Source: Gemmatimonadota bacterium (GTDB lineage: Bacteria > Gemmatimonadota > Gemmatimonadetes > Longimicrobiales > Gaopeijiaceae). Taken from it: a stretch of 64,000 nucleotides of DNA. Position numbers and translations under genes: made by a program. This document shows positions 8,437 through 16,247 of this stretch, in pieces. Location: assembly GCA_027623325.1 (NCBI GenBank), contig JAQBXY010000001.1:131511-195510 (forward strand), in the 5' to 3' direction. The notes beneath the pieces are model-generated. The model was not told the DNA's origin. It worked only from the letters and a program-made list of their open reading frames with translations, and ran no database searches. Every line of letters starts with the position of its first letter. Position 1 is the first letter of the stretch.

Positions 8437-9456
8437 CTACGCCAGGATTTCTCCCAGGCGACCCGCCGCGTCCTCCGGCAACTGCCGGTCTCGGAAATAC
8501 AGGCCGACCGTCCCTGTTGTGTCCTCTACGGTCGCGAGATCGAGGAAGCGCAACAAATAGCGGATGTCCGCCGTGGCATCGGGACCCCGATCAACATCGA
8601 GCGCCGCCACCTTCATGGCGAGGACGTATTCGGGCCGCGCTTCGTAGACCTTGAGATGCGTGGTGTCGAGGTAGGGGGCCGTGGCCGGCTGGCTCCGCCC
8701 AACGAGGAATTGCCGCACCGAGGCGTTGAGCCAGTCGGGCGCAGCCCCGAGCCGCGCAGCTACCGTCGCCGCCGCGTCAACGCACCTAGCGGAGCTGGCG
8801 AAGAGCGCACGGACGCGTCGGGTCTGGGCGTTTGCATTGAATGCGACAACCATCACGGCACCCCCGACCAAGCACAGTTCGACCTCGACGCCGCGTCTCG
8901 CGAGTTCGGCATTGAGCGCCCGGAACGTCTCGGGAACGTGCTCTTCCCCGGGGGTCGTGGCCGAGGGTCCCTCGGAAGGGGCAGTGGGAGCGACAAAGAT
9001 GTGGCGGCGCTTGAAGGCCACCGGGCTGACGCGCATCAAGTGGGGTCTGAGGCTTCGCAGTTCCCAGCCGAAGTAGGGACGGTCGAGGGTGGGGACCGTG
9101 GCTACCCAAGGGGGGACTGCTGCACCCAGGCCATAGGCAGCCCGCTCGACGGAGGCTGCCACGTGGTTCTGGACGAGTGGGGTCACTTCGTCGAAGGGTG
9201 CGTCGGCGACGGCTGTTGGAAAGTCGTCGGGGGACAGAACGGAAAGAAACGACTCCAACTGGATGAGGGCTGCACGCCGATCAAGCGCATCGGCCACAGC
9301 CGCGACACGGCGGTGAAATTCTAGGCGATGTGACGGTAGGACCGACGAGAGAACGAAGTCCGAAAGCGAACGGCCCGCCTGTTGGGCAAGGCGCTTTAGG
9401 GCCGCTTTTTGAGCCGAGGTAACACGGATCTGGAGTTGGCTTGTCTTGGCGCCCAT
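8437..9456 (-). CDS. Ribbon-helix-helix (DUF1778-like) domain fused to a degenerate nucleotidyltransferase
   Basis: A 339-residue protein of two parts. Residues about 5-45 (QLQIRVTSAQKAALKRLAQQ, then SLSDFVL) match the DNA-binding half of DUF1778/TacA-type antitoxins. Residues about 175-335 resemble DUF6036/AbiEii-like nucleotidyltransferases: VELCLVGGAVMVVAF, then KVYEARPEYVLAMKVAA and DIRYLL. In place of the usual metal-binding DxD after the GG motif the protein reads RRVRALF, so catalysis is doubtful. A perfect 10-bp inverted repeat lies 28-50 bp upstream of the start (9485-9506), a natural operator for the N-terminal domain. It may be an autoregulated remnant or derivative of a toxin-antitoxin module. 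Confidence 0.65.
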   Translation of the reverse strand: MGAKTSQLQIRVTSAQKAALKRLAQQAGRSLSDFVLSSVLPSHRLEFHRRVAAVADALDRRAALIQLESFLSVLSPDDFPTAVADAPFDEVTPLVQNHVAASVERAAYGLGAAVPPWVATVPTLDRPYFGWELRSLRPHLMRVSPVAFKRRHIFVAPTAPSEGPSATTPGEEHVPETFRALNAELARRGVEVELCLVGGAVMVVAFNANAQTRRVRALFASSARCVDAAATVAARLGAAPDWLNASVRQFLVGRSQPATAPYLDTTHLKVYEARPEYVLAMKVAALDVDRGPDATADIRYLLRFLDLATVEDTTGTVGLYFRDRQLPEDAAGRLGEILA

Positions 9457-9484
9457 CCTCAAGGGTGGCAACGAAATAGCAGAA

Positions 9485-9506
9485 CGTCAATACGGGCGTA
9501 TTGACG
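9485..9506 (-). promoter_or_regulatory. Perfect palindrome, candidate operator of the RHH fusion gene
   Basis: The sequence CGTCAATACG, two bases GG, then CGTATTGACG is a perfect 10-bp inverted repeat. Read on the minus strand, its second half supplies TTGACG, a good -35 element, so a bound repressor would block polymerase. It lies 28-50 bp before the ATG of the gene at 8437-9456, whose N-terminal ribbon-helix-helix domain would be expected to bind such a site. Confidence 0.6.
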
Positions 9507-9642
9507 GTACGCGGAGAGACTTGAGAAGGGAGGACCGGGCACTCAAGGCGCCTCGAGGGGGCGCGGCGAGGCATCTCGCGCCGTTGGGTCCAATCGTGCA
9601 TCTTCGCACCATGAGCACACAGCACTTCGTCGCCGAACGCCG

Positions 9643-10569
9643 GTGACCACATTCGTCAGGTTCGGCGGGCTTCTCTTCGGGCTCGGGGGGATCGCCTGGA
9701 TTCTGGCCCTTTCCTTCCAAGAAGACGTCTTGGAAGCCGCCGGGCCGCGGATATTCATGGAACCGGAGATCACCTGGAGCCCGGAGAGTCCTCACGAGGG
9801 AAGGCTCTTTCGGCTGCGGCTCACGGCTTCTTTTCACACGCCGATCATGGGGCTCCGGGGTGAGGTCGCGGGTGAGGAACTGCATTTCGAGGGGCTCAGC
9901 GAGGGCGTCTTTGAGAGCCTGGCCGCGATTCCTGTGGGGTCGGACAGCGTAGTAGCTGCCGTCGTTCGCGTCGCATACTCGGCCGGTGGCGAAGCGGTCG
10001 TCGAGGCCCGCATCCCCGTGACTCCGGGCACGTATAGCCATGAGCAGCTCACGGTGACACCTAGGTTCGGAGCGCCGCCCAATGCGGCGGATCAGGAACA
10101 ACTTCGGCAGGACCAGGAGAAGGCGCGCGCGGCCGCCCGGGTGGCTCATCGGACCCCCCGAATGTGGTCGGATGAGGTGGTCATGCCTCGAGCGAGCCGA
10201 GTTACGAGCGGATTCGGCGACGGGCGGGAGTTCAATGGACAGGTTTCGAGCCGACACTTGGGCCTGGACCTCCAGGGGGCGCAAGGCGATACCGTAGTGG
10301 CGGCCATGCGTGGGGTTGTGGTGCTGGTCGAGCCCTTTCTCCTGGCCGGCAACATCGTCTACGTGAATCACGGCGGGGGGGTGCTCAGTGCCTACTTCCA
10401 CCTGAGCCGGCAGCTGGTTCAGGTCGGGGACTCCGTAGATGCGGGCACGCCCGTTGGTCTGATCGGAGCTACGGGGCGCGTGACCGGCCCTCATTTGCAC
10501 TGGGTGGTGCGGTACGGAATGACTAGCGTCGATCCGCGAAGCCTCCTGGACGTCGTCGAGCCTCGCTGA
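9643..10569 (+). CDS. Membrane-anchored or exported M23 metallopeptidase
   Basis: A 308-residue protein with an N-terminal hydrophobic segment (GGLLFGLGGIAWILALSF). A beta-rich immunoglobulin-like region (about residues 35-135) and a short charged linker follow. The C-terminal LytM/M23 domain has the zinc ligands H-x3-D in SRHLGLDLQG and H-x-H in GPHLHW, plus a tyrosine-histidine motif AYFHLSR. It should cleave peptidoglycan cross-bridges in the periplasm. The start is GTG 9643, which overlaps the end of an 11-codon frame beginning at ATG 9611. That mini-frame could be a leader, but it may be chance. Confidence 0.85.
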   Translation: MTTFVRFGGLLFGLGGIAWILALSFQEDVLEAAGPRIFMEPEITWSPESPHEGRLFRLRLTASFHTPIMGLRGEVAGEELHFEGLSEGVFESLAAIPVGSDSVVAAVVRVAYSAGGEAVVEARIPVTPGTYSHEQLTVTPRFGAPPNAADQEQLRQDQEKARAAARVAHRTPRMWSDEVVMPRASRVTSGFGDGREFNGQVSSRHLGLDLQGAQGDTVVAAMRGVVVLVEPFLLAGNIVYVNHGGGVLSAYFHLSRQLVQVGDSVDAGTPVGLIGATGRVTGPHLHWVVRYGMTSVDPRSLLDVVEPR

Positions 10570-10580
10570 ACCAAAGGTGG

Positions 10581-10614
10581 TTGACAGAGCGGGAGGGTGA
10601 TGCTAGTAGTTGCA
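10581..10614 (+). promoter_or_regulatory. Promoter and operator-like motif of the MarR gene
   Basis: TTGACA at 10581-10586 is a consensus -35 box. After 17 bp comes TAGTAG (10604-10609), a weak -10. The 9-mer GTAGTTGCA at 10606-10614 overlaps the -10 and recurs upstream of arsM at 11143. No good ribosome binding site precedes the MarR start, and the predicted transcription start falls close to ATG 10616, so the transcript may be leaderless. Confidence 0.55.
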
Positions 10615-10615
10615 C

Positions 10616-11104
10616 ATGACAACTATGGCTGAGTCCACCTTGTTGGTCGATGCTCGGGCCCTCGCCGATGCCCTGTCGGAGCTGATTCGGGTCGTCCAGT
10701 TTCGCGACCGGGATCGCGCCTGCTGTTACGACATCAGCGTCAGCCAGTGTTATGCCCTCAAGGGCGTCGTCGATGCCGGGGCTCTCACGATCAACGACCT
10801 CGCCGCGCATCTGTACTTGGACAAGAGCACGGCGAGCAGAGTGGCGAATGCTCTGGTGGACAAGGCGCTCCTGGTGCGGCAGGCCGACGAGGCCGACGGG
10901 CGCGTCGTTCGACTGACCGCCACGGCCGCCGGTACGGCCGTGTGCACACGGATCGAGTCGGATCTGGCGGGCGAATACGCCGAGTTGCTCGGCGACTTCG
11001 AGCCGGAGGTCCGGGCCGCGATCACTCGGGTCGTCACCCGACTGGGTAGGTCGTTCGCGGCCCGGGTCGACGCGTCTGGAGGAAGTTGCTGTGTGGTGGG
11101 GTGA
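10616..11104 (+). CDS. MarR-family regulator with cysteine-rich motifs, probably arsenic-responsive
   Basis: A 162-residue winged-helix protein. LTINDLAAHLYLDKSTASRVANALVDKALLVR is the recognition region, and RQADEADGRVVRLTATAAG is the MarR wing. Two cysteine clusters stand out: DRACCYDISVSQC near residue 40 and GGSCCV at the very C terminus. Both are plausible thiol ligands for As(III), though this is inference. It lies 71 bp upstream of an arsenite methyltransferase, and both genes share the GTAGTTGCA motif in front. So it probably represses both, in place of the more usual ArsR. ATG 10625 is an alternative start. Confidence 0.82.
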   Translation: MTTMAESTLLVDARALADALSELIRVVQFRDRDRACCYDISVSQCYALKGVVDAGALTINDLAAHLYLDKSTASRVANALVDKALLVRQADEADGRVVRLTATAAGTAVCTRIESDLAGEYAELLGDFEPEVRAAITRVVTRLGRSFAARVDASGGSCCVVG

Positions 11105-11142
11105 CGAGCGTAGCGGCAACAGTCGCCCTTTTCGATGACTAT

Positions 11143-11156
11143 GTAGTTGCATCTAC
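11143..11156 (+). promoter_or_regulatory. Imperfect palindrome upstream of arsM, candidate MarR operator
   Basis: GTAGTTGCATCTAC is palindromic at 12 of 14 positions. Its left nine bases are identical to the sequence overlapping the MarR promoter at 10606-10614. It ends 19 bp before the arsM ATG, a position where binding would block transcription or elongation. Confidence 0.5.
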
Positions 11157-11175
11157 CAACCACGGAGAACGGAAA

Positions 11176-12006
11176 ATGACAATTCATGCCGCAGGTGAAG
11201 TGAAGAAGGCGGTCCGAGATCGGTACGCGCGGGCCGCGACGAAGGAGGCGAGCTACTGCGCTCCCTCCTGTTGCGGCTCGACGGATGCGACCGACGTCGA
11301 CGCCATCAGCCAGTCGATCGGCTATTCGGCAGGGGAGCTCGCCGACGTGCCTGAGGACGCCAACTTGGGATTGGGATGCGGTAACCCAACTGCGATCGCT
11401 TCCTTGACGCCTGGTCAGACGGTGCTCGACCTCGGTTCGGGGGCGGGCATCGACTGTTTCCTCGCGGCACGCCAGGTCGGGCCGTCCGGAAAGGTGATCG
11501 GGGTAGACATGACCCCTGAGATGCTCGAACGCGCACGACACAACGCCGAGAGCGGCGGATACACGAACGTGGAGTTCCGACTCGGCGAGATCGAAGCGCT
11601 TCCGGTCGCGGATCAATCGATCGACGTGATTATCTCGAACTGCGTCCTGAATCTGAGCACCGACAAGGCCAAGGTCCTGGCCGAAGCGCATCGTGTGCTT
11701 CGTCCCGGGGGTCGTATCGTCGTCTCGGACATGGTGTGCGACCACCCGATACCGTCCGTTCTGCTGGGGAATCTGGACGCCGTTGCGGGCTGCTTGCCAA
11801 CCCTGCGCGAGACCTATCTCCAGGAGTTTCGAGATGCAGGCTTCCCCGACGTCCGCATCGTCGATGAACGAGCCTATCCGGCCAGTTACATCCTCGACGA
11901 CGACGGGGTGAGAGAGTTCCGTGCGCTGAATCCGGCCGAGGAGGGGGAACTGGCAGGCTTTGCGGCGTCGATCGTCGGCGCCCACTTCGAGGCCACCAGG
12001 CGGTAA
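11176..12006 (+). CDS. arsM: Arsenite S-adenosylmethionine methyltransferase ArsM
   Basis: A 276-residue cytoplasmic enzyme that methylates As(III) using S-adenosylmethionine. The SAM-binding motif I is VLDLGSGAGIDCFLA. The conserved cysteines expected of ArsM are visible: the N-terminal YCAPSCCG cluster, GLGCGNP just before the SAM fold, SNCVLNL in the middle and GCLP in the C-terminal part. The last two correspond to the pair that binds As(III). ATG 11176 follows GGAGAACGG. The gene is separated from the MarR gene by 71 bp and has its own operator-like site. No arsenite pump or arsenate reductase is nearby. Confidence 0.93.
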   Translation: MTIHAAGEVKKAVRDRYARAATKEASYCAPSCCGSTDATDVDAISQSIGYSAGELADVPEDANLGLGCGNPTAIASLTPGQTVLDLGSGAGIDCFLAARQVGPSGKVIGVDMTPEMLERARHNAESGGYTNVEFRLGEIEALPVADQSIDVIISNCVLNLSTDKAKVLAEAHRVLRPGGRIVVSDMVCDHPIPSVLLGNLDAVAGCLPTLRETYLQEFRDAGFPDVRIVDERAYPASYILDDDGVREFRALNPAEEGELAGFAASIVGAHFEATRR

Positions 12007-12010
12007 GTCG

Positions 12011-12259
12011 TCACGTCTGTCCGCTCGATTCTGCTGGCCCCGGGGCCCTGTCCAAAGGGGGCCCGTCTAGGATCGAGCGGACAGCCCGGCCCAGCGCCTC
12101 ATACGTGAAGGGCTTGTCGACGATTGAGGCCTGACGCTCGTCGACTCTCGATTCGAGGACCTTCTCCCAACAGGACGGTGAGGATGTTGTTGAAGTCGTG
12201 CGCAACACCCCCAGCGAGTCTTCCGACGCCTGAACCAGGGACACGCTCACGTCCAGCCA
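12011..12259 (-). pseudogene. Remnant of a hybrid sensor histidine kinase
   Basis: On the minus strand, positions about 12225-12166 encode GRLAGGVAHDFNNILTVLLG, the phosphoacceptor (H-box) region of a PAS-type histidine kinase. In another frame, about 12147-12065 encodes VDKPFTYEALGRAVRSILDG, the C-terminal end of a receiver domain, and the frame stops at 12011. The kinase ATPase domain and most of the receiver, roughly 250-300 residues, are missing between them. The upstream sensor part is absent too. This is best read as a decayed gene with an internal deletion near 12150-12165. Confidence 0.7.
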
Positions 12260-12339
12260 GGCGCCAGAGTCGTCGCCGCGCCCGCAGAGTGAACGGATCG
12301 CGCTTGTCATGAATCCATGTCGAGGCCCATTTTGACGCC

Positions 12340-12597
12340 ATGACTGACCTGCCCGAACCGCCCAACGGTACGCCGGAGGCCGCCCAGAACGTGTTCGTTT
12401 TGCGCGTGGACTGCAGCGTCGCGAGTACCCGACAGGAGTTGCTCGCTCGCCTGAGACGGCCCGAAGGCGACGGCTTGCACACTCGTTTCTGGAGGTTCGA
12501 GGCTCTGAGAGGAGGAGCTGTGCTCGCCGAGCGACACGGCGGAGCGGTCATCATTGATCAGGAGGCGTGTCGGGAGATGCTTGGAGAGGACGTCTGA
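12340..12597 (+). CDS. Hypothetical 85-residue protein
   Basis: An open frame from ATG 12340 with codon use like its neighbours. The product is mixed-charge (FWRFEALRGGAVLAERHGG), with no signal peptide and no family I recognise. It overlaps the start of the next gene by 31 bp, which is longer than the usual overlaps here. It also lies next to the decayed kinase, so it could equally be residual sequence. No clear ribosome binding site precedes it. Confidence 0.35.
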   Translation: MTDLPEPPNGTPEAAQNVFVLRVDCSVASTRQELLARLRRPEGDGLHTRFWRFEALRGGAVLAERHGGAVIIDQEACREMLGEDV

Positions 12598-13523
12598 GGG
12601 TTCGCTGGGGCCGACGATTCTGCCTTGGGGCGATGATTCTCGGCCTCTCGGCGTGTGAGGTGGCGGAGCCCGGCTGGGAGGAGGAGTCCGTGCCCCACCC
12701 CGCGGTGTTCGCGCCCGGCGTCATTTCGACTGGGCTCCGGGAATACGGGATCGCGTTCACGCCGGACGGGACGGAGGCGTACTTCACCCGGCGAGGCGGG
12801 CGTGGTCCCTCTCAGATCCTTACATCACGCTTTCTCGGCGGCCAATGGACCGAGCCCGAGGTCGCGCCCTTTGCATTGGATCGTGACGAGGGCCCGTTCA
12901 TCACCACGGACGGAAGACGAATGCTCTTCTCATCGCGGCGTGCCGCGAGCGGCAGCGGGGACCGGAGTGACAACATTTGGACCGTGGAGCGAGGCACGGA
13001 CGGGTGGGAAGAGCCACGGCCACTGCCGGGCGTAGTGAACCAGCCGCAGTCAGGCGACGAGGATTTCCAGAGTGGAGCCGAGCTCGGACCGATTGAACTG
13101 CCCGACGGATCTTTGCTCTATTGGACTCGGGTCGACCCTGAATGGGGAAGCGACCTATACGTTGCTGATCGTGTCGAAGGGGAGGGGTATATGAGTCCTC
13201 GGCCACTTCGCATCAGCTCCTACGGCGACGAGACCAACCCCGCGATCTCACCCGACGGTCGATTTCTGGTGTTCCAAGGCTACAGGGACGGAAACGCCCA
13301 CGGCGAGCAGGATCTGTACGTTTCAGAACGAACCGAGTACGGGTGGAGCGACCCGTGGCTCCTTCCGGAGCCGATCAACTCGCCTAGCAATGAGGGATAC
13401 CCCAGTTTCTCGCCTAGCGGCAAACACTTCTTCTTCGCCAGTGACCGAGGAGGGCGGGGAGGGTTCTACGACATCTATTACGTCGACTACTCGGCCCTGA
13501 ACCTCGGTGCGGGGGAGCGCTAG
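12567..13523 (+). CDS. PD40/WD40-like beta-propeller lipoprotein
   Basis: A 318-residue predicted lipoprotein with an Arg-rich n-region and a lipobox (LGLSAC, Cys about residue 30). The mature chain holds TolB-type PD40 repeats, each with the pattern F.PDG...YF.S.R.....: YGIAFTPDGTEAYFTRR, GPFITTDGRRMLFSSRR, NPAISPDGRFLVFQGYR and YPSFSPSGKHFFFASDRGG. Such proteins bind partners at the outer membrane or periplasm; no catalytic residues are evident. The start GTG 12567 gives a well-formed signal peptide. A GC-rich hairpin overlaps its stop codon. Confidence 0.8.
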   Translation: MSGDAWRGRLRVRWGRRFCLGAMILGLSACEVAEPGWEEESVPHPAVFAPGVISTGLREYGIAFTPDGTEAYFTRRGGRGPSQILTSRFLGGQWTEPEVAPFALDRDEGPFITTDGRRMLFSSRRAASGSGDRSDNIWTVERGTDGWEEPRPLPGVVNQPQSGDEDFQSGAELGPIELPDGSLLYWTRVDPEWGSDLYVADRVEGEGYMSPRPLRISSYGDETNPAISPDGRFLVFQGYRDGNAHGEQDLYVSERTEYGWSDPWLLPEPINSPSNEGYPSFSPSGKHFFFASDRGGRGGFYDIYYVDYSALNLGAGER

Positions 13524-13530
13524 GCGCTCC
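13514..13530. terminator. Perfect short hairpin between convergent genes
   Basis: GGAGCGC, loop TAG (the stop codon of the propeller gene), then GCGCTCC forms a perfect 7-bp stem. It sits exactly between the convergent genes ending at 13523 and 13536, so it can act on both strands. It has no T-run, so it would be a weak or factor-assisted terminator. Confidence 0.4.
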
Positions 13531-13535
13531 ACCGG

Positions 13536-13994
13536 CTAGCGAATCAGGCCGGCCTCGATGAGTGCGTCCCGGAGTTGTTCGACCCGCTTCGCGTTGACGC
13601 CCAAGTCTCCGTTCCCGACGCGCGATGCGGAGCGAACGATCAGTTCACCATCCATGGCAATCAGGAGCTCCAGATCATCCACGAATCGGAACACCCGGCT
13701 CGTCACCTCCGCGTATATGTAGCGATCGGTGACCGTCACGATTCGCGTTCGCGGTATGGCCTCCACGACCGCCCGCAGCCGCGGCATCAGATCGTCCCGA
13801 TATATAGAACCGTCCAGGTACAATCCGACGGTCCCGCTCGGATGTCGAAGGCCCGTCTGTACGCAGTTAGGCGTCCCGGGGCACGGGCCGAGCGTGCCGT
13901 CACGCTCACCCAACGAGTCAGGGCGCGGCGCCCCGCAGGCGGCGAATCCAAGAATCCCCATGATGAGAATCATCCGCTGGTAGTGCTGTGACAC
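13536..13994 (-). CDS. DUF1499 family lipoprotein
   Basis: A 152-residue lipoprotein with lipobox LGFAAC. The DUF1499 signature is present: an early CPGTPNCV, then a central region about calculating a value from two residues (AVVEAIPRTRIVTVTDRYIYAEVTS), FRFVDDLE and the closing RSASRVGNGDLGVNAKRVEQLR. The function of the family is unknown. GTG 13994 has a GGGAG site upstream; ATG 13973 is an alternative start. It is followed 12 bp downstream by the hairpin shared with the convergent propeller gene. Confidence 0.87.
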   Translation of the reverse strand: MSQHYQRMILIMGILGFAACGAPRPDSLGERDGTLGPCPGTPNCVQTGLRHPSGTVGLYLDGSIYRDDLMPRLRAVVEAIPRTRIVTVTDRYIYAEVTSRVFRFVDDLELLIAMDGELIVRSASRVGNGDLGVNAKRVEQLRDALIEAGLIR

Positions 13995-14008
13995 GGCACC
14001 GTCTCCCG

Positions 14009-15382
14009 TCAGCGCGTGTAGATCGCGATCGCCCCGTTGCCCGCCTGCGTCCCGAACTGGAACTGAGCGTCGATCGGGCTCAGGATCTCAATGTGGTCGA
14101 TGATGTTGGGGTCGAGATCTCGGAGGAACTGGTCCGGATAGTTCACGATGACGTCATTGAGCGCCACGGCGGCGGGTCGACAACCCTCACCGCCCGACCG
14201 ACGACTGACCTCGACACAGAGACTCGGCACCATGACACCCGTGATCTCATCCACCTGATAGACATCTCGAATGCGAAGGCCGGGTGTGTTCATGCTACGC
14301 AGAAGGTCGGCGGTCGCGGTCACTCGGGGTAGAATGAGCTCAATTTCCTGCCGCGAGATGAAGTCCGCTCGCTTTGCGTCACCCGCGAGACTGGTGCGAC
14401 CAAAACGGGTTCGGGCGGTCACAAGCAGGCCTTCGACCTCCAGGGCCTCCGTCGCCATCCGAACCTCGATGTCCACGGTCTCCTCACTGAAGATCGTCAC
14501 GGAGTCAGTCCGGGCCTCAAACGCAAGGTGGTCCGTCGTCACGAGATGTCGTCCCGGCGGCAGGTCGCTCATCACAAAGCGTCCCGTCACGTCCGTCAAG
14601 GTCGCACTGCTCGTTCCAAGGACCGACACGACCGCTCCGAAAACGGGATCGTTGGTGGCGTAGTCACGGACGTACCCGGCGAGCGTCCCTTCAGCGGACA
14701 TAAGAAGCATGAGGTCCTGAACCTGCGCGCTACCCGGCCGCAAACGGACCTCGACGCTGCGACCGGAGCTCTGCCCGAAATGGGCCTGAAGCTTGATGTC
14801 CATATCCGCCCGCACAGAGCAAAACCTGAAATACCCCCCGTCGTCCGTTCGAACCTCGAGAGGCTGGATTCCGGCGATCCGGGAAATGGTGCTTGCCGTG
14901 ACCACAGCCCCCGGCATAGAAACGCCCGTCAGGGAGTCCGTCACCGTACCCGCGATCGCCGCGAATCCGGGAAGGGGCTGCTCGGCGAGGCACCATCCTA
15001 GTAATAGGGTCTCTTCCGACGGTACGGCCAGCTCGATGCTCGCGCTCTTACCGGCCTCGAAGGACACCTGTCGCGACGGCGGACTCACGCCGAGTTCCTG
15101 GAGTCGATCGTGAAAGAACGACACCCAATACGATCCGGCAGGAACATCCCGCAGCGTGAAACGACCCGAAGCATCGCTCTCACCCATCGCACTCGTCCCC
15201 ATCACCGCTACCCGGGCACCCTCGAGCGTCGTCATGGTCGTGCTGTCGAACACCACACCACTGAGGACCGCCGTGCCCGAGCTCTGCGCCTTCGCGTCGG
15301 TGGCCAGCGCTATCCCCAACCCGACGGCCACCGCCGCAAGGCTCAGAACGCCCCAACCTCGATTCACAGTTCTTCTAGTCAT
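14009..15382 (-). CDS. Secreted carboxypeptidase-regulatory-domain protein with TonB-plug-like tail (paralogue)
   Basis: A 457-residue exported protein with the same plan as the gene at 308-1633. After a signal peptide (cleaved near ATDAKAQ), three CarboxypepD_reg units follow: GVVFDSTTMTTLEGARVAV, GTVTDSLTGVSMPGAVV and GYVRDYATNDPVFGAVV. A plug-like C-terminal domain ends GNGAIAIYTR. No outer-membrane barrel follows. Pair-wise, the repeats carry matching GRF/GYF and LPPGRHLV motifs. ATG 15382 is preferred for its short n-region; in-frame ATGs at 15403 and 15442 are possible. It is 15 bp upstream of the DUF1499 gene on the same strand and may be co-transcribed with it. Confidence 0.75.
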   Translation of the reverse strand: MTRRTVNRGWGVLSLAAVAVGLGIALATDAKAQSSGTAVLSGVVFDSTTMTTLEGARVAVMGTSAMGESDASGRFTLRDVPAGSYWVSFFHDRLQELGVSPPSRQVSFEAGKSASIELAVPSEETLLLGWCLAEQPLPGFAAIAGTVTDSLTGVSMPGAVVTASTISRIAGIQPLEVRTDDGGYFRFCSVRADMDIKLQAHFGQSSGRSVEVRLRPGSAQVQDLMLLMSAEGTLAGYVRDYATNDPVFGAVVSVLGTSSATLTDVTGRFVMSDLPPGRHLVTTDHLAFEARTDSVTIFSEETVDIEVRMATEALEVEGLLVTARTRFGRTSLAGDAKRADFISRQEIELILPRVTATADLLRSMNTPGLRIRDVYQVDEITGVMVPSLCVEVSRRSGGEGCRPAAVALNDVIVNYPDQFLRDLDPNIIDHIEILSPIDAQFQFGTQAGNGAIAIYTR

Positions 15383-15574
15383 CCTGACACCGGTACGGAA
15401 CATCAGACTTTTCGTGGATTGCTCTCTAGACACTTGAGTCATACGGCACTCGACGGAAGTAATTGCCGGATGCGTCGGCCAGCGTTGACGACTCACCCCC
15501 TCGGCGGCCGAGTAGACAGCCGAGAAAGATAGGGAAGTCAAGAAACCGGGAAAGGCCGTCGGCGCGGACCCGGC

Positions 15575-16246
15575 CTATCCCCAGACGTCGAAATACTCAA
15601 CGCCGTCAGTTGGGGAACGAGGCCCGTCGCGGCTCATTAGATACCCGAGAAGAAGCGTACGGCACTCCCCTACCAACGCTTCGCGAGACAGCCTGTCCTC
15701 AACCGCTCGAGACTCCGCGTCAATAACCCCGAGAACGGCCCTAAGTCCTAGTCGGACTGCTAATTGAGGGTCGTGATGGTCAATCGAAGCGGCATGAACC
15801 AGAAGAATCTCACTCAGTCCGGTCAGCAGCTCAGAACGAAACGTCTCGTACGCGTCCGTTTGTCTTCCGGTCGCCCAGTCCAACGCCTTGAGGTAAGCCG
15901 AGCGGGACCGTTGCGCATCGATGAGGAGGACGACGGATCCCTCTACGATCTGGGGCAGTGTGAGCGCGCCCCAATCCCGAGAGACGAGCGCCTCGTTCCA
16001 CCGGGCTGCGGCATCGGCCCAGACACGCTCCCCGAGGTAGTCGAGCAGATCATCCTTCCCATTGAATCGGGCATAGAACGATCCCACTGAGGATTCAGCT
16101 TTCTCAACCACCGCGTGCACCGTAAGACCGGCGGGTCCCTCGGTCGCCAATAGCTCGAGCGACGCCGCGACGATCCGCTCGAGCGTTCGCTGAGAGCGGC
16201 CTTGCTTCGGCGGATTGAGGTGTGCTGGCTTCGGAGTTGTCGGCAT
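15575..16246 (-). CDS. TetR-family transcriptional repressor
   Basis: A 223-residue regulator. The N-terminal helix-turn-helix is typical: RSQRTLERIVAASLELLATEG, then LTVHAVVEKAESSVGSFYARFNGKDDLLDYL. The rest is a helical ligand-binding domain of unknown specificity. The start ATG 16246 was chosen because it leaves a short basic leader (MPTTPKPAHLNPPKQGR). The region just upstream is unusually AT-rich, with repeats that could be its own operator. It is divergent from the AraC-like gene at 16530 and is the likeliest local regulator of it. Confidence 0.85.
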   Translation of the reverse strand: MPTTPKPAHLNPPKQGRSQRTLERIVAASLELLATEGPAGLTVHAVVEKAESSVGSFYARFNGKDDLLDYLGERVWADAAARWNEALVSRDWGALTLPQIVEGSVVLLIDAQRSRSAYLKALDWATGRQTDAYETFRSELLTGLSEILLVHAASIDHHDPQLAVRLGLRAVLGVIDAESRAVEDRLSREALVGECRTLLLGYLMSRDGPRSPTDGVEYFDVWG

Positions 16247-16247
16247 A

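Noticed and set aside
8296-9324. 342-residue plus-strand open frame
   Set aside because: Antisense to the RHH-nucleotidyltransferase fusion, with a composition like other shadows.
9611-9646. 11-codon frame before the M23 peptidase
   Set aside because: Too short to judge; weak ribosome site; noted only as a possible leader.
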